Shown here piece by piece: positions 8,464 through 17,244 of a stretch of DNA of 31,640 nucleotides. The stretch is from an uncultured Acetatifactor sp. (GTDB taxonomy: Bacteria > Bacillota > Clostridia > Lachnospirales > Lachnospiraceae), in contig CAJUAH010000040.1 of NCBI GenBank assembly GCA_910584375.1, positions 1 to 31,640 of the forward strand, in the 5' to 3' direction. Position 1 is the first letter of the stretch, and every line of letters starts with the position of its first letter. Below the pieces are notes generated by a model. The model was not told where the DNA came from and ran no database searches. It was given only the letters and a program-made list of their open reading frames with translations. A program made the position numbers and the translations under genes.

Positions 8464-9795
8464 CTACTCCGCTTTTTGGGGAGCAATAGTCATGCCAAGC
8501 ATCGGCAGTATGCCTCCCGCCATGACCCGGCTTTCAAATTCCGCCATGGTCTGCACCGTTTCCCCCATACCCTCCGGCAGATTAAAGAACGCAAACTTGT
8601 CCCCCTCCACCGCGCTGCAAGTCACATAGCGCACCGCGTCGGCCGCCGCGTACATCAGCATCCCCGTGCCCGCCGTCCGCATCTTTTCGCCGATATCCTC
8701 CACCTCCATCTGCACCTGGCAGCCCTCCCGGATCAGGTAATCGGCGACCCCGCAGGGCATCATGCCGTAAGGATTGCTCAAGAATCCGCAGGGCTCCAGC
8801 GCATGGACAATATCCGCAAAGGGCGGCGTCTGTTCTCCTTTCAGCAGCTTACAGGCATTGTAGGCCGCCACCGCGCCCGCCCCCGCCTGGGCCACTGTAA
8901 AGTTGCCCACCCTGAACCCGTCCATAAGCCCCTGGCTGACGATCATACCAGCGCTGTCCAAAAACGGTCCGACAAAGGGAATGGCCTGATTGTGGGCGTA
9001 ATTCTCCGCCATCAGCGCCAGCGGACAGGTGATCGCCTGCATCCACGAGGGGCCCTGGGTTCCCGGCAAAGAATCCGTCATAGAACCGCAAACCTGGGCC
9101 GCGGCGTTTGCCGTTGCGGCCACGGCTGTGGCGGCCATACACATCTGTGCCTCCTGCACTGCCTGCTGCCCGGGCGCCCCGGTGGAGGCAATTCTGTCCA
9201 TGGCGGCCTGCAGCACCGCATCCGTCTCCTCTTTCACGGGATCGGCCTCTTCCTCCTCCGGCGTCTCTTCCTCCTCATTCTCCTGCTGTGCCTGGTCGTC
9301 CTGGGGATATTCGTCCAATGGCACCAGCGTGATGATGCCGCCGTAGCGGCAGGTCAGACAGCTCTTCATCAGCACTGCGGGGGCGCCCTCCAGGATATTC
9401 CGGTCATTGGTCTCCTCCCAGACCTCATCGGTCTTGGGCTTGCAGTCAAAGCTCATGATCCCTGTCTTTTCCAGCACATCCGACACCAGGCCCCCAAACA
9501 GAGGGCCACCCAGCAGTCCTCCCACCAGACCCTTGCGGAACATCCGCTCCGGGTTCTCGTCAGAATCGCACTTGCCGAAATGTATGATATGCTGCCCTGC
9601 CAGATGATCGTTGGCGTTCAGCAGCGGCTCCTGATCCTGCCCCGCCAGCACGCCGTGATCCCTTGGCAGATTGATATAATTGTCGATACTTCCGTGGGTA
9701 CAGCGTATACGCATCAAACGGTGTACATACCCGTTTTCGTTGATGCTGTCTTCGCCGCCGTCCCGTCTGCTGCCGCCTCCGCCATGCTCACTCAA
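8464..9795 (-). CDS. DUF4280-type PAAR-like spike-tip protein with large C-terminal extension
   Basis: The protein is 443 aa. The start is a TTG at 9795 with GGAGGG 6 bases upstream, overlapping the previous gene by 8 bases; no ATG fits as well. Residues about 22-160 form a DUF4280-like domain with cysteines at 32, 76, 118, 146 and 149 and the characteristic KSCLTCRYGGIITLV. DUF4280 is a PAAR-like tip family in contractile systems. An acidic linker follows (about 165-192, mostly Glu). Then come about 250 residues rich in Ala, Gly and Met with further cysteines, which I do not recognise and which may be an effector or a second docking module. The gene sits two genes upstream of the stand-alone spike it would cap. 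The gap to the next start (8372) is 91 bases, with no obvious signal in it. Confidence 0.88.
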   Translation of the reverse strand: MSEHGGGGSRRDGGEDSINENGYVHRLMRIRCTHGSIDNYINLPRDHGVLAGQDQEPLLNANDHLAGQHIIHFGKCDSDENPERMFRKGLVGGLLGGPLFGGLVSDVLEKTGIMSFDCKPKTDEVWEETNDRNILEGAPAVLMKSCLTCRYGGIITLVPLDEYPQDDQAQQENEEEETPEEEEADPVKEETDAVLQAAMDRIASTGAPGQQAVQEAQMCMAATAVAATANAAAQVCGSMTDSLPGTQGPSWMQAITCPLALMAENYAHNQAIPFVGPFLDSAGMIVSQGLMDGFRVGNFTVAQAGAGAVAAYNACKLLKGEQTPPFADIVHALEPCGFLSNPYGMMPCGVADYLIREGCQVQMEVEDIGEKMRTAGTGMLMYAAADAVRYVTCSAVEGDKFAFFNLPEGMGETVQTMAEFESRVMAGGILPMLGMTIAPQKAE

Positions 9796-10561
9796 CTGTA
9801 ACCCTCCATTTCTTCCTGTGCTGCGCCTCCTGGGGAAGTTCTTCCCCCTGGGCCTTTTTCAGGATATCCGCCAGCCCCCTGTATAATTCGTGATTCCCTT
9901 CCCCTGCCTCCCCCGAGCCCCTGCGCTTAAGATAGGCTCTCAGCGCGTCCGGGCTTACGGGCCCGCCCCGTTCCAGGATCTGCATACAAAACATAGCGTC
10001 AAAATCCGTAATGCCGGGGATCTCCAGCATCTGCGCGGCAAAGCTCCCCGTTATCTCCGGGGACAGCGTACTGCCGCCCGGAGAGGCATAGGGCGCATAC
10101 ACCCTGTTCAATGTGTCATAGATCGTATCCCTGTCCTCAAAGCTCCTGTACTTATATCTCAGCGCCGCCCCCTCCTGCAAAGTAAAGCGGCACAGTTCCA
10201 GCTCTCCCTTTCCCATCCGTTCCCCCTGGGAAAACGCCAGTTCCATCTCCCTGTATATATAGTTGGAATCCCGCGTTTCATCGGAGAATTTCAGTTTCAG
10301 CACCGTGAGCTCATTGGTGGGATAATAGACCGCCGCCATGGGTTCTTTCAGCAGATAAGGCCGATTTTCAAACAGCACTGTCCCCCTGCCTAAAATGACG
10401 GTATCCTTGGTAGCCGTCAGCCCGCAGCCAGCCAATATCCCGTCCCCATATCCCTCATACAAACATTCCTGAAACAAAAACGTATGATCCGACAACGCCT
10501 CCAGCATCCCCCGCCGCAGCAAATGGGCGTCCTGAAACAAAGGAATAGCCTGTACCTGCAT
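9788..10561 (-). CDS. unrecognised protein, candidate baseplate/tail component
   Basis: The protein is 257 aa from ATG 10561 (MQVQAIPLFQ). GGAG lies 7 bases upstream; an in-frame TTG at 10567 is closer to it and less likely. The first 110 residues have a strand-rich pattern (GDGILAGCGLTATKDTVIL, then GTVLFENRPYLL) that resembles the N-terminal parts of some phage appendage and baseplate proteins, where a GxG turn pattern precedes a self-referential strand. The middle and C-terminal parts are helical, ending in a charged, glutamine-rich tail. There is no signal peptide or membrane segment. It overlaps the DUF4280 gene by 8 bases and follows the Hsp70-like gene by 27 bases, so it is tightly co-expressed with the apparatus. 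I cannot name its family. Confidence 0.8.
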   Translation of the reverse strand: MQVQAIPLFQDAHLLRRGMLEALSDHTFLFQECLYEGYGDGILAGCGLTATKDTVILGRGTVLFENRPYLLKEPMAAVYYPTNELTVLKLKFSDETRDSNYIYREMELAFSQGERMGKGELELCRFTLQEGAALRYKYRSFEDRDTIYDTLNRVYAPYASPGGSTLSPEITGSFAAQMLEIPGITDFDAMFCMQILERGGPVSPDALRAYLKRRGSGEAGEGNHELYRGLADILKKAQGEELPQEAQHRKKWRVTVE

Positions 10562-10588
10562 ACACAATCTCCTTTCCGGATATGCCGT

Positions 10589-13207
10589 TTACTTGGTCCC
10601 ATCAAAGAAATTAGTCAACCAACTGTCCGTCTCAAACAGGAAGAAATGATCCGGCCCCAGCATCAACTGTTCCTCTCTTCTCAGCACCGGCACCACCAGG
10701 AATCCCCATCTCTCCTCATTCCCCAGCACAAAGAACTTAAGCTCCCTGTTGACGATGGTGTCCAGATCCCCCTGCAGGATCTCCCCACGGTACCGATCCA
10801 GCACATCCTGGGCCTCCACAGCCCCGAAATCCTCGGAGTTCACCGAATAATTGTACTTGTACCTTACATTTCCGTCCGTATCCTTCAGGTATAACTGCAA
10901 GGTAAGATCCGCCATGTTTCTGGAGATAAAACCTCTGATATGTTTCCGGTCCAGACTCCGGATCAGCACCTTTTCCTCCCCGGTGTGGGTCGCCGCCGTT
11001 ATGACATAGGGGAAAGCGGCACGCTCGTTGACGATGTGTACGTCAGCGTATCCGAACTTTCTGTCCTTGATATATTTGATGGCTCCGTCCAGGCACATCA
11101 GTTTCAGCTCATGTTCCTCCGTCCCCCGGGGTTCCCTTCTGGAAGACTGGATGATCCTGCCGGGAATGAACTCTTTGAGCGCCTCCCGAAACAGGGCGAT
11201 CTTGCAGGACTGCCCCGTGAGCCTGATGATGGAGTACTCCTGCAATTCTCCGCTCTCATAGGCATTTTCTATAAATTTCCTGACGATTCCATAGATATCC
11301 GCCTGCAGCAGCCGATTCAGCAGATTGACGCTGAAATATACCGTGGGAATATCCTTTAAGACCCTGAGCCTCTCTCCCTCCCGCACCGACAGCTTGAACC
11401 GGTCCGCCACCAGACACTTTGTGGCGGTCTCCCGAATCGCAGTACCGGACACCACGATCCGCAGGATTTCCTCTTTTCCGTAAAAGGTCTTCTTGATCTG
11501 CTCGGCCAGTTGGAACAGATAGTAAAAGTTGTTTTTTACCGCGTAATATTCGCTGTTGCTCCTGTGCTCATATTCCCGGAAACGGGTGGGAATCACGGCC
11601 TCGGCCCGCTGGTATTCCTCCTCCAGCAGACGGTAGACGCCCACCGTCCCCACCTCGTCCACCCGGCGAAACAGATCGTCTCCCATACTCCTTACGATCT
11701 CCTCCGGCAGACGGCCCTGACCGTCCCCCAGCTCTCCCGCCAGCGCGATCTTGAGCAGCTCCATGATACGGTAGGTCAGATTGTTGCCCCCAAAATCGGT
11801 GTCTCCGTTCTCATAGGCCGTGGCAATATCGATCCGGTAGGACACCCGCTGGTTACGGATGGAAAAACGGCAGGAGGACAGATCCGTGGTCCCGCCCCCG
11901 CAGTCGATGATCAGCGCCCGCAGCTGTTGTCCGTCCCGATACTTTTCCTCCCGGATCCGCTCCGATATGGAGTTGTACAGCACGGCCACGCCCTCGTCCA
12001 GCATGTTCTCCCGCTCGATCTTATACGCGGGAAGGATCTCCTGGTACAGATCCGCAAAGAGCTTTTTCTGCTTGACGGGAGCCGATATGTGCAGATCGGT
12101 AAAACGACATTTAAACCGCTGGGTGGCACAGGCGATCACATACTCCAGAAAAGCCTTTATGACCTCCTTGCGTTTTACAAAGCGGCGGTGCCCGTCCCGG
12201 TCCACCAGCTCCTCCTCCCTGTCCGGATCGCTGATCCACCTCTTTATGTCATAAAATACACAGAATCCCTCATCTATATAGCTCATGCGAAACAGCCGGG
12301 AGGCCTGGTGCCCAAACACATAGTGAACCTGATCCCCCACGATCCCGGTGATCCCCACCACCGAGGGGAGGATGGGCACTTCCCGGCCGCCCTGCTCCTC
12401 CCCGCTGCGCCAGGTCACATAGTTCACGTCGTTTTCCCGGAGCATTTCCCGCACGGGATCCCCCTCCAGTCTCTCCAGATAGCCGGAGTCCAGATAGGTT
12501 CCCGCCGTGGTATTGGTGGTGCCAAAATCAATGGCCAGCGGCATATGGATCTCCAACAGCTCCCTGACCTGGAAGTCCATCACCGGCACGATATAGAGGC
12601 TTAAATGCTCCGGCAGCGTATCGTAATCCGACTCGTACAGCCGATACAGCCATTCCGACAGGGAGCGGTCCATACAGTATAGCTGATAGCTCTTGACGGA
12701 GGACTCCCTGCACTTTATATCCGCCGCCTTGGTCAGATACAGGCAGTCCGTCTCCTCCCCGGACTGCCGCACCTGAAATATGGCGCAGATACGGCCGCCG
12801 CTGACCAGCAGGGCGTTGGTGTCCGCGATCTCCTGCCGGTATCCGATGGTAAAATGATCGAAATAATCCACTGCCAGACCGTCATAGACCACAATCTTGG
12901 CGCAGCCCTTTATGGCCTGGGGGAGGGCATGAATCACCGCCGTCTGTAGCAGACTTTCCAAGCGCTTTATTCCGCCCTCATCCTGCCTGCAAATATACAG
13001 GTTTTCTTTTCTTCCCCGAAACCGCAGGATCTGCCGGATCAGCTCTTCCTTGTCCAGCGGCGCCTGAATGCCGTTCAGTATCTGCTCCTTCCAGCAGATA
13101 TCCCGCAGCTGATAGGTCGTCATCCGCTCCAGCTCTTCCCGGGTATAGCAGCCAAGCTTTTTTTCCTGCCGGTTTTCCCGGTTTAATGTGTACGTGTATC
13201 TGTCCAT
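10589..13207 (-). CDS. Hsp70/DnaK-like ATPase with novel N-terminal extension
   Basis: The protein is 872 aa. The actin/Hsp70 ATPase signature is clear: phosphate-1 motif LAIDFGTTNTTAGTY at about 224-238, phosphate-2 LIIDCGGGTTDLSSC at about 432-446, DFGGNNLT at 471-478, and adenosine motif IIRLTGQSCKIAL at about 659-671. In ordinary DnaK the first motif is at the extreme N-terminus. Here about 220 residues precede it, starting with a SAP/Rho-N-like helical pair (about 25-65). The region after about 700 is strand-rich but not recognisably the DnaK peptide-binding domain. A J-domain gene lies in the same operon. The likely role (inference) is energy-dependent assembly or recycling of the sheath, or effector loading, in place of the ClpV ATPase, which is not seen here. 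Confidence 0.92.
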   Translation of the reverse strand: MDRYTYTLNRENRQEKKLGCYTREELERMTTYQLRDICWKEQILNGIQAPLDKEELIRQILRFRGRKENLYICRQDEGGIKRLESLLQTAVIHALPQAIKGCAKIVVYDGLAVDYFDHFTIGYRQEIADTNALLVSGGRICAIFQVRQSGEETDCLYLTKAADIKCRESSVKSYQLYCMDRSLSEWLYRLYESDYDTLPEHLSLYIVPVMDFQVRELLEIHMPLAIDFGTTNTTAGTYLDSGYLERLEGDPVREMLRENDVNYVTWRSGEEQGGREVPILPSVVGITGIVGDQVHYVFGHQASRLFRMSYIDEGFCVFYDIKRWISDPDREEELVDRDGHRRFVKRKEVIKAFLEYVIACATQRFKCRFTDLHISAPVKQKKLFADLYQEILPAYKIERENMLDEGVAVLYNSISERIREEKYRDGQQLRALIIDCGGGTTDLSSCRFSIRNQRVSYRIDIATAYENGDTDFGGNNLTYRIMELLKIALAGELGDGQGRLPEEIVRSMGDDLFRRVDEVGTVGVYRLLEEEYQRAEAVIPTRFREYEHRSNSEYYAVKNNFYYLFQLAEQIKKTFYGKEEILRIVVSGTAIRETATKCLVADRFKLSVREGERLRVLKDIPTVYFSVNLLNRLLQADIYGIVRKFIENAYESGELQEYSIIRLTGQSCKIALFREALKEFIPGRIIQSSRREPRGTEEHELKLMCLDGAIKYIKDRKFGYADVHIVNERAAFPYVITAATHTGEEKVLIRSLDRKHIRGFISRNMADLTLQLYLKDTDGNVRYKYNYSVNSEDFGAVEAQDVLDRYRGEILQGDLDTIVNRELKFFVLGNEERWGFLVVPVLRREEQLMLGPDHFFLFETDSWLTNFFDGTK

Positions 13208-13226
13208 ATAAATCCGTGTCCTTTTC

Positions 13227-13916
13227 TCAATATATGGCGATCTCGCCCAGGCGCATGGCGTCGTCCACGCCTATGATGCCGAAATGATACTGCCAGAAAA
13301 CCCGGAGTTCATAGTTCAGGGGAAGAAACATATCCCGCGCAAAATCAAGGGCATTCTCCCTTTGTCGGGTCTTGCCGCCCTCCAGATACAGCAGGATCTT
13401 CCTGCGCTCCTCCCGGATCTGGTAAAGTATGGCCTCCGGGAATAATACTTTCACCGCCCTGCGAAAGACCATCAGCGACGAGCCGGTCTGCATCTGCGTC
13501 AGCGCCAGCGCCGCCAGCCGGTTACGCGCCTCCATGGGCATCTCCCGGAACACCTCGGCTGCATCCTGCCAGAAAACGCCCTGCTCCAGTTCCTGTCGGA
13601 TCTTTCGGATATAGATATCTCTTTTCGAGAGGCCCTGGCGCAGATCCGTGTAGAGCAGCGCGTGCAGGGCCGCGTCCGTCAGATATTCCCCGAAGGCGGA
13701 CGGCTCCTCTTCCCAGGCGAGCAGATCCTGAAAAATGCGGGCGAACCGCACAAAAAGGTTCAGTTCGATCCTGCCCTCTGGCACCTGCGTCTCATTCAGA
13801 CTGGAAAATGCCTGTTCATAGAAGGGGCTGTATTCCCGGGCCTGGCAAAAGAACAGTTCATCCTCCCCTTTTCCCTGCTCCTGGGCCCGCAACGCGATAT
13901 CCCATAAAAAGTTCAC
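13227..13916 (-). CDS. unrecognised helical protein of the injection-system operon
   Basis: The protein is 229 aa with a GTG start at 13916, fixed by AAGGAGG 5 bases upstream. It is soluble, mainly helical and mildly acidic, with no cysteine motifs, signal peptide or membrane segment. The N-terminus is MNFLWDIALRAQEQGKGE. Several aromatic residues cluster at the C-terminal end (LNYELRVFWQYHFGIIG). It lies 19 bases before the Hsp70-like gene and 77 bases after the stop of the 434-aa gene, with no promoter-like sequence in between. A conserved place between signalling genes and the Hsp70 gene would fit a baseplate protein or an Hsp70 client, but I see no homology to TssE, TssF, TssG or TssK. 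Confidence 0.78.
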   Translation of the reverse strand: MNFLWDIALRAQEQGKGEDELFFCQAREYSPFYEQAFSSLNETQVPEGRIELNLFVRFARIFQDLLAWEEEPSAFGEYLTDAALHALLYTDLRQGLSKRDIYIRKIRQELEQGVFWQDAAEVFREMPMEARNRLAALALTQMQTGSSLMVFRRAVKVLFPEAILYQIREERRKILLYLEGGKTRQRENALDFARDMFLPLNYELRVFWQYHFGIIGVDDAMRLGEIAIY

Positions 13917-13993
13917 GCTGACCTCCTTGCCGCGACTTTGCAGCGACTCAAATCACACTAGCTCCCGGCTGTTCGCCCCTGCGGACATATACG

Positions 13994-15298
13994 CTAACGT
14001 TCTTTATCCAACATGCCCATGCACAGGTACTCGGGAAAAAGTTTTTGTATCTGTGTCACAAAAAAGCTCATGATATCCTCACACAAATAATTCTCCCCAT
14101 CCGTGGGCACAAAATGGAGCAGCAGCGTCTGTCCGCTATGGCCCACCCGTATTTCATCCCGGACAAAACCGTCCATATTGTAGTTGGCCCCTTCCCAACC
14201 CTCCGGGGGCTCTCCGCAGATCTCCACGCCCTTAAGCGCCAGGTATCCCCGGTAGTCAAAAGCCTCGATCAGGCGAGCCATCTCTCCCCGGGTCTTGATA
14301 CTTCTGCGGTACAGATCCGTGAGTTCCCCGGAAAAGCTGTCCTTGCAGCGGTTTCCCAGAACAGGGTACCGATAATGCCCGCTCTCCTCCTCCCGGCCTA
14401 TCCGGTACAGTTCCCACTCGTGGGGGACGTCCAGCGCGCAGGTGATCAACAGGTCGCCCTGCACCCGGCGGACATTGGTGATCTCCACATCCGAATCCGC
14501 CACCAGATACTGGCAGGCCGGATCCAGCCGGTGGGCAAATATCCTGTGTTCATAGTTGATCTTGTCGATACAGGGTTCGGGATAGGTGCTGGTCTTTTCC
14601 CGGACTTTTTTCAGATTCCACAGGGGGATCCGGTCGTACTCCACGATATCGGCGTACTCCTCAAAATCCACCTGGATCTCCCGGATGCTGTCTTTCTCCG
14701 GTATCTTCTCCGCCGTCAGCAAATACACGTCCAGCAGTTTCATCAGATAGGCCTCGCACGCGGTTGTCCAGGGCTGGCTGTTGGCGGCAAACATGTAATA
14801 CAGCTCCTTGACCTGCTCCAGATAGGTCTTGCCGCGCCGCAGGGTAAACGTCCCCCGGTACTGGCGCTTATCCGTGCAGATCATACCGGAAAACTCCCTG
14901 TTTTCACGGAGCAGCCTGTGGATGGCCGACGCCTTGACCGGCAGGAAAACCGTATGCAGCAAAAGAGGTTCCCCCGCCTTCACCGCCTCATTGACCGCCC
15001 CCACAGAGATCTCCCGTTTCCCCAGGTCCTCCTCCCGCATGGGATACAAAAAAGTATCCGTAGCGTCATAGTCTTTTCTGTCTGTCAGCCCCATATGGAC
15101 CGCGTAACTGCCCTGCCGGGGAACGCTTTCCTGCAATATCTTCTCTTCCAGCCGCTCATATGCCGCCCGGTTATACCGGTGGAGCTCCAAGAGCAGCTTT
15201 CCCACGATCTCCTTGTAGGCCGCCCGATCCTCCAGCGGGGCTATCTCCATCATGCGCGCGCGGATATACTCTTCCATGTCAAAGCCGCCTGTCTCCAC
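13994..15298 (-). CDS. unrecognised protein, candidate baseplate component
   Basis: The protein is 434 aa from a GTG at 15298 (VETGGFDMEEYIRARMMEI), chosen because GGGAGG lies 7 bases upstream. The ATG at 15328 lies before that ribosome site and the ATG at 15277 has none. The first 60 residues are helical, then mixed alpha/beta with several strand pairs (YRGTFTLRRGKTYLEQVKEL; CQYLVADSDVEITNVRRVQG; LLITCALDVPHEWELY). The C-terminus ends in a hydrophobic, aromatic helix (IMSFFVTQIQKLFPEYLCMG). The size and mixed fold would suit a TssK- or TssF-like structural role, but there is no sequence motif to prove it. The 158-base gap upstream (15299-15456) is the second longest inside the cluster. It is AT-rich, but I found no -35/-10 pair I trust. 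Confidence 0.82.
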   Translation of the reverse strand: METGGFDMEEYIRARMMEIAPLEDRAAYKEIVGKLLLELHRYNRAAYERLEEKILQESVPRQGSYAVHMGLTDRKDYDATDTFLYPMREEDLGKREISVGAVNEAVKAGEPLLLHTVFLPVKASAIHRLLRENREFSGMICTDKRQYRGTFTLRRGKTYLEQVKELYYMFAANSQPWTTACEAYLMKLLDVYLLTAEKIPEKDSIREIQVDFEEYADIVEYDRIPLWNLKKVREKTSTYPEPCIDKINYEHRIFAHRLDPACQYLVADSDVEITNVRRVQGDLLITCALDVPHEWELYRIGREEESGHYRYPVLGNRCKDSFSGELTDLYRRSIKTRGEMARLIEAFDYRGYLALKGVEICGEPPEGWEGANYNMDGFVRDEIRVGHSGQTLLLHFVPTDGENYLCEDIMSFFVTQIQKLFPEYLCMGMLDKER

Positions 15299-15456
15299 AG
15301 CCCCACCTCCCTTATCTGTTCTATGCAAGCATCTTCAAATTTTCCATATATAAGTGCCAAATTGTGCTGATTTGCTCGCGCCTGAATATCCAATCTGTAC
15401 AATAAATCGATACGGTCACTTAACCTCACGATTATCTATGGTTCTGCTCTCAGAAT

Positions 15457-17244
15457 TTACTGCATCTCCGGAGCAGGTGTGGGAGCAGGAGGCAGGCTTT
15501 CCTCCTTGATGCTCAGCAGCTCCATCTTCCGGCTGATCTCCGCCAGTTTGTCGTCCTCTTTCATGGCGGCGTATATGTCCTTAGCCAGCAGATAATACTT
15601 CCTGGCGCTGTTGTAATCTCCCGCGACTGTCAGTATTTCCGCCTGTCGCAGATACCCCTCCGCCTCCGTCTCCAGCTTTTCATTCTCCGCCAGTTTCCGC
15701 TCCACGATATCCAGTTTTCCGGTTAAGACCTCCTGCTGCACCTGGTCCTGCAACTGGCGGAATTTTTGCAGCGCCGAGGAATAATATACCTTTGCGCTCT
15801 CATAATCCCCCTGGGCGTAGGCCGTATCCCCCTGGGCCAGCAGACTGTTGCCGGCGTCCTCCTGGGTGAGCTGTTCTCTGCGGGCCTCGTCCTCCTCCTG
15901 GCGCAGCTCCCGCTGGGCCTGGTACAGGTCGTCCAGCGCGTCCATGGCGTCGGTGCGGCCGTTGTCGAAATATATTTTGGACGCCAGGGCCTTGGCCTCC
16001 AGATACTTTTCCTCCGCCTTGTCATATTGCAGATTTTCCCTCAGGGAATCTCCCAGATAGATCAGGTCGTACACGGAGATGTAGGAGGCTGTGAGCTCCA
16101 GTCGCCGCCCGATATAGTCCGCCCCCAGCCTGTCCACATATTCCGCCCGCTTTGACGCCTCCAGAAACGCCTCCTGGGCCTCGGTATATTTTTCTTCCTC
16201 CAGCAACTGCTGGCCCCGCAGAACTGCCTCCACCAGTTTCATGAGGTCGCCCAGTTCGGTTTGCATCTGCCTGTCTTTCAGTTCGTCGGCCAACTCACAG
16301 GCGGCCTCGCATGTCTCCTGGGCCTTGGTATAATTGTCCATCTGTATGTATTCAATGGTATCCGTATACCCCAGCTCCATCCGCTCCTGCTTTTCCATCC
16401 GTTTGTTATGACGCACCAGGAGCAGTACGGCCAGGGTGGCCGCCGCCAGGAGCACGGGGATCAGCAACAGCAGGATGCGGCGTATTTTCCGCTTTTTTCC
16501 CGGATCGGCGAACAGTTTGTTGAAATAAATCACGGCCAGAGTGTATTTATGCAGATCCTCCGGCTGTCTGGACAGCAGCATATCTTCTATGCCGTTTACC
16601 GTCTCCGCGGGGTCTTTGGCGGCCTCCGCCACCACGTCCCTTATCTCGCCCTCGTCCACATGTTCCCATACGCCCCTGGTGTACAGGGTCAGCACATCGG
16701 AGTCGGTGAGTTTTATCTTTTTGGACACCACAGGGTGAAAGTCCTTCTCCTGGCCCAGATAAGCGTACAGGTTGTTTCTCTCTATATGGGCCGCCACCCT
16801 GTCCTGGGAGACCCTCTCCTCTTTCACCATGTCCAGGGTCAGGGACTGATCCGTGGTACTGTGGCACAGAAATCCGTCCCGGTACAGGCGCAGCCGTATA
16901 TTACCCGCCTGTCCGTATCGGAGTTTTACATAGTCAGTCAGCACAAGGATCACGGAGGCTTTCAGCCTGGTCTTGCTCTTTGCCTCCAGCAGGGCCTTAT
17001 TGGCGGCCCGCAGGCAGCGTTTTACGGTGCGGCGGCTCATGGAGGGGGACTCCAGAAACGCGGAGGTGGCGGCGGTCACGGCGAGCCGGGCGCTCAAAGC
17101 CTCCAACTGGTCGTCGATCCCGTCCGCTATGACATAACAGGCGCAGTCGTCCAGCTCCACATAGCCGAAATAGTCCGTATTCTTGATATCATGGCTGGCC
17201 TCGGAGGTGAAGGCCGTCAAAAATTCCGAATTCTGCTTTCTCAT
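15457..17244 (-). CDS. degenerate PP2C-like protein with transmembrane segment and TPR-like outer domain
   Basis: The protein is 595 aa, starting at an ATGA overlap with the intact PP2C gene. Residues 1 to about 240 have the PP2C layout: ADG at 40-42 is kept, but the usual SDG is replaced by TRG (189-191) and the usual DN before the last strand by HK (232-233, in DLHKYTLAVI). Two metal ligands are therefore probably lost, and it is likely a pseudophosphatase or phosphoprotein sensor. A basic stretch precedes one membrane helix (about 257-277). Residues about 285-575 are repeated helical pairs of TPR type (YTKAQETCEAACELADEL; YDKAEEKYLEAKALASKIY; YNSARKYYLLAKDIYAAM), presumably outside the cell membrane. 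A Pro-rich tail ends the protein. With the FHA and VWA proteins it could form the membrane anchor and trigger. Confidence 0.88.
   Translation of the reverse strand: MRKQNSEFLTAFTSEASHDIKNTDYFGYVELDDCACYVIADGIDDQLEALSARLAVTAATSAFLESPSMSRRTVKRCLRAANKALLEAKSKTRLKASVILVLTDYVKLRYGQAGNIRLRLYRDGFLCHSTTDQSLTLDMVKEERVSQDRVAAHIERNNLYAYLGQEKDFHPVVSKKIKLTDSDVLTLYTRGVWEHVDEGEIRDVVAEAAKDPAETVNGIEDMLLSRQPEDLHKYTLAVIYFNKLFADPGKKRKIRRILLLLIPVLLAAATLAVLLLVRHNKRMEKQERMELGYTDTIEYIQMDNYTKAQETCEAACELADELKDRQMQTELGDLMKLVEAVLRGQQLLEEEKYTEAQEAFLEASKRAEYVDRLGADYIGRRLELTASYISVYDLIYLGDSLRENLQYDKAEEKYLEAKALASKIYFDNGRTDAMDALDDLYQAQRELRQEEDEARREQLTQEDAGNSLLAQGDTAYAQGDYESAKVYYSSALQKFRQLQDQVQQEVLTGKLDIVERKLAENEKLETEAEGYLRQAEILTVAGDYNSARKYYLLAKDIYAAMKEDDKLAEISRKMELLSIKEESLPPAPTPAPEMQ

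Noticed and set aside
15299..15456. Internal promoter before the 434-aa gene
   Set aside because: The gap is AT-rich with several TATA-like words, but none has a -35 box at proper spacing.
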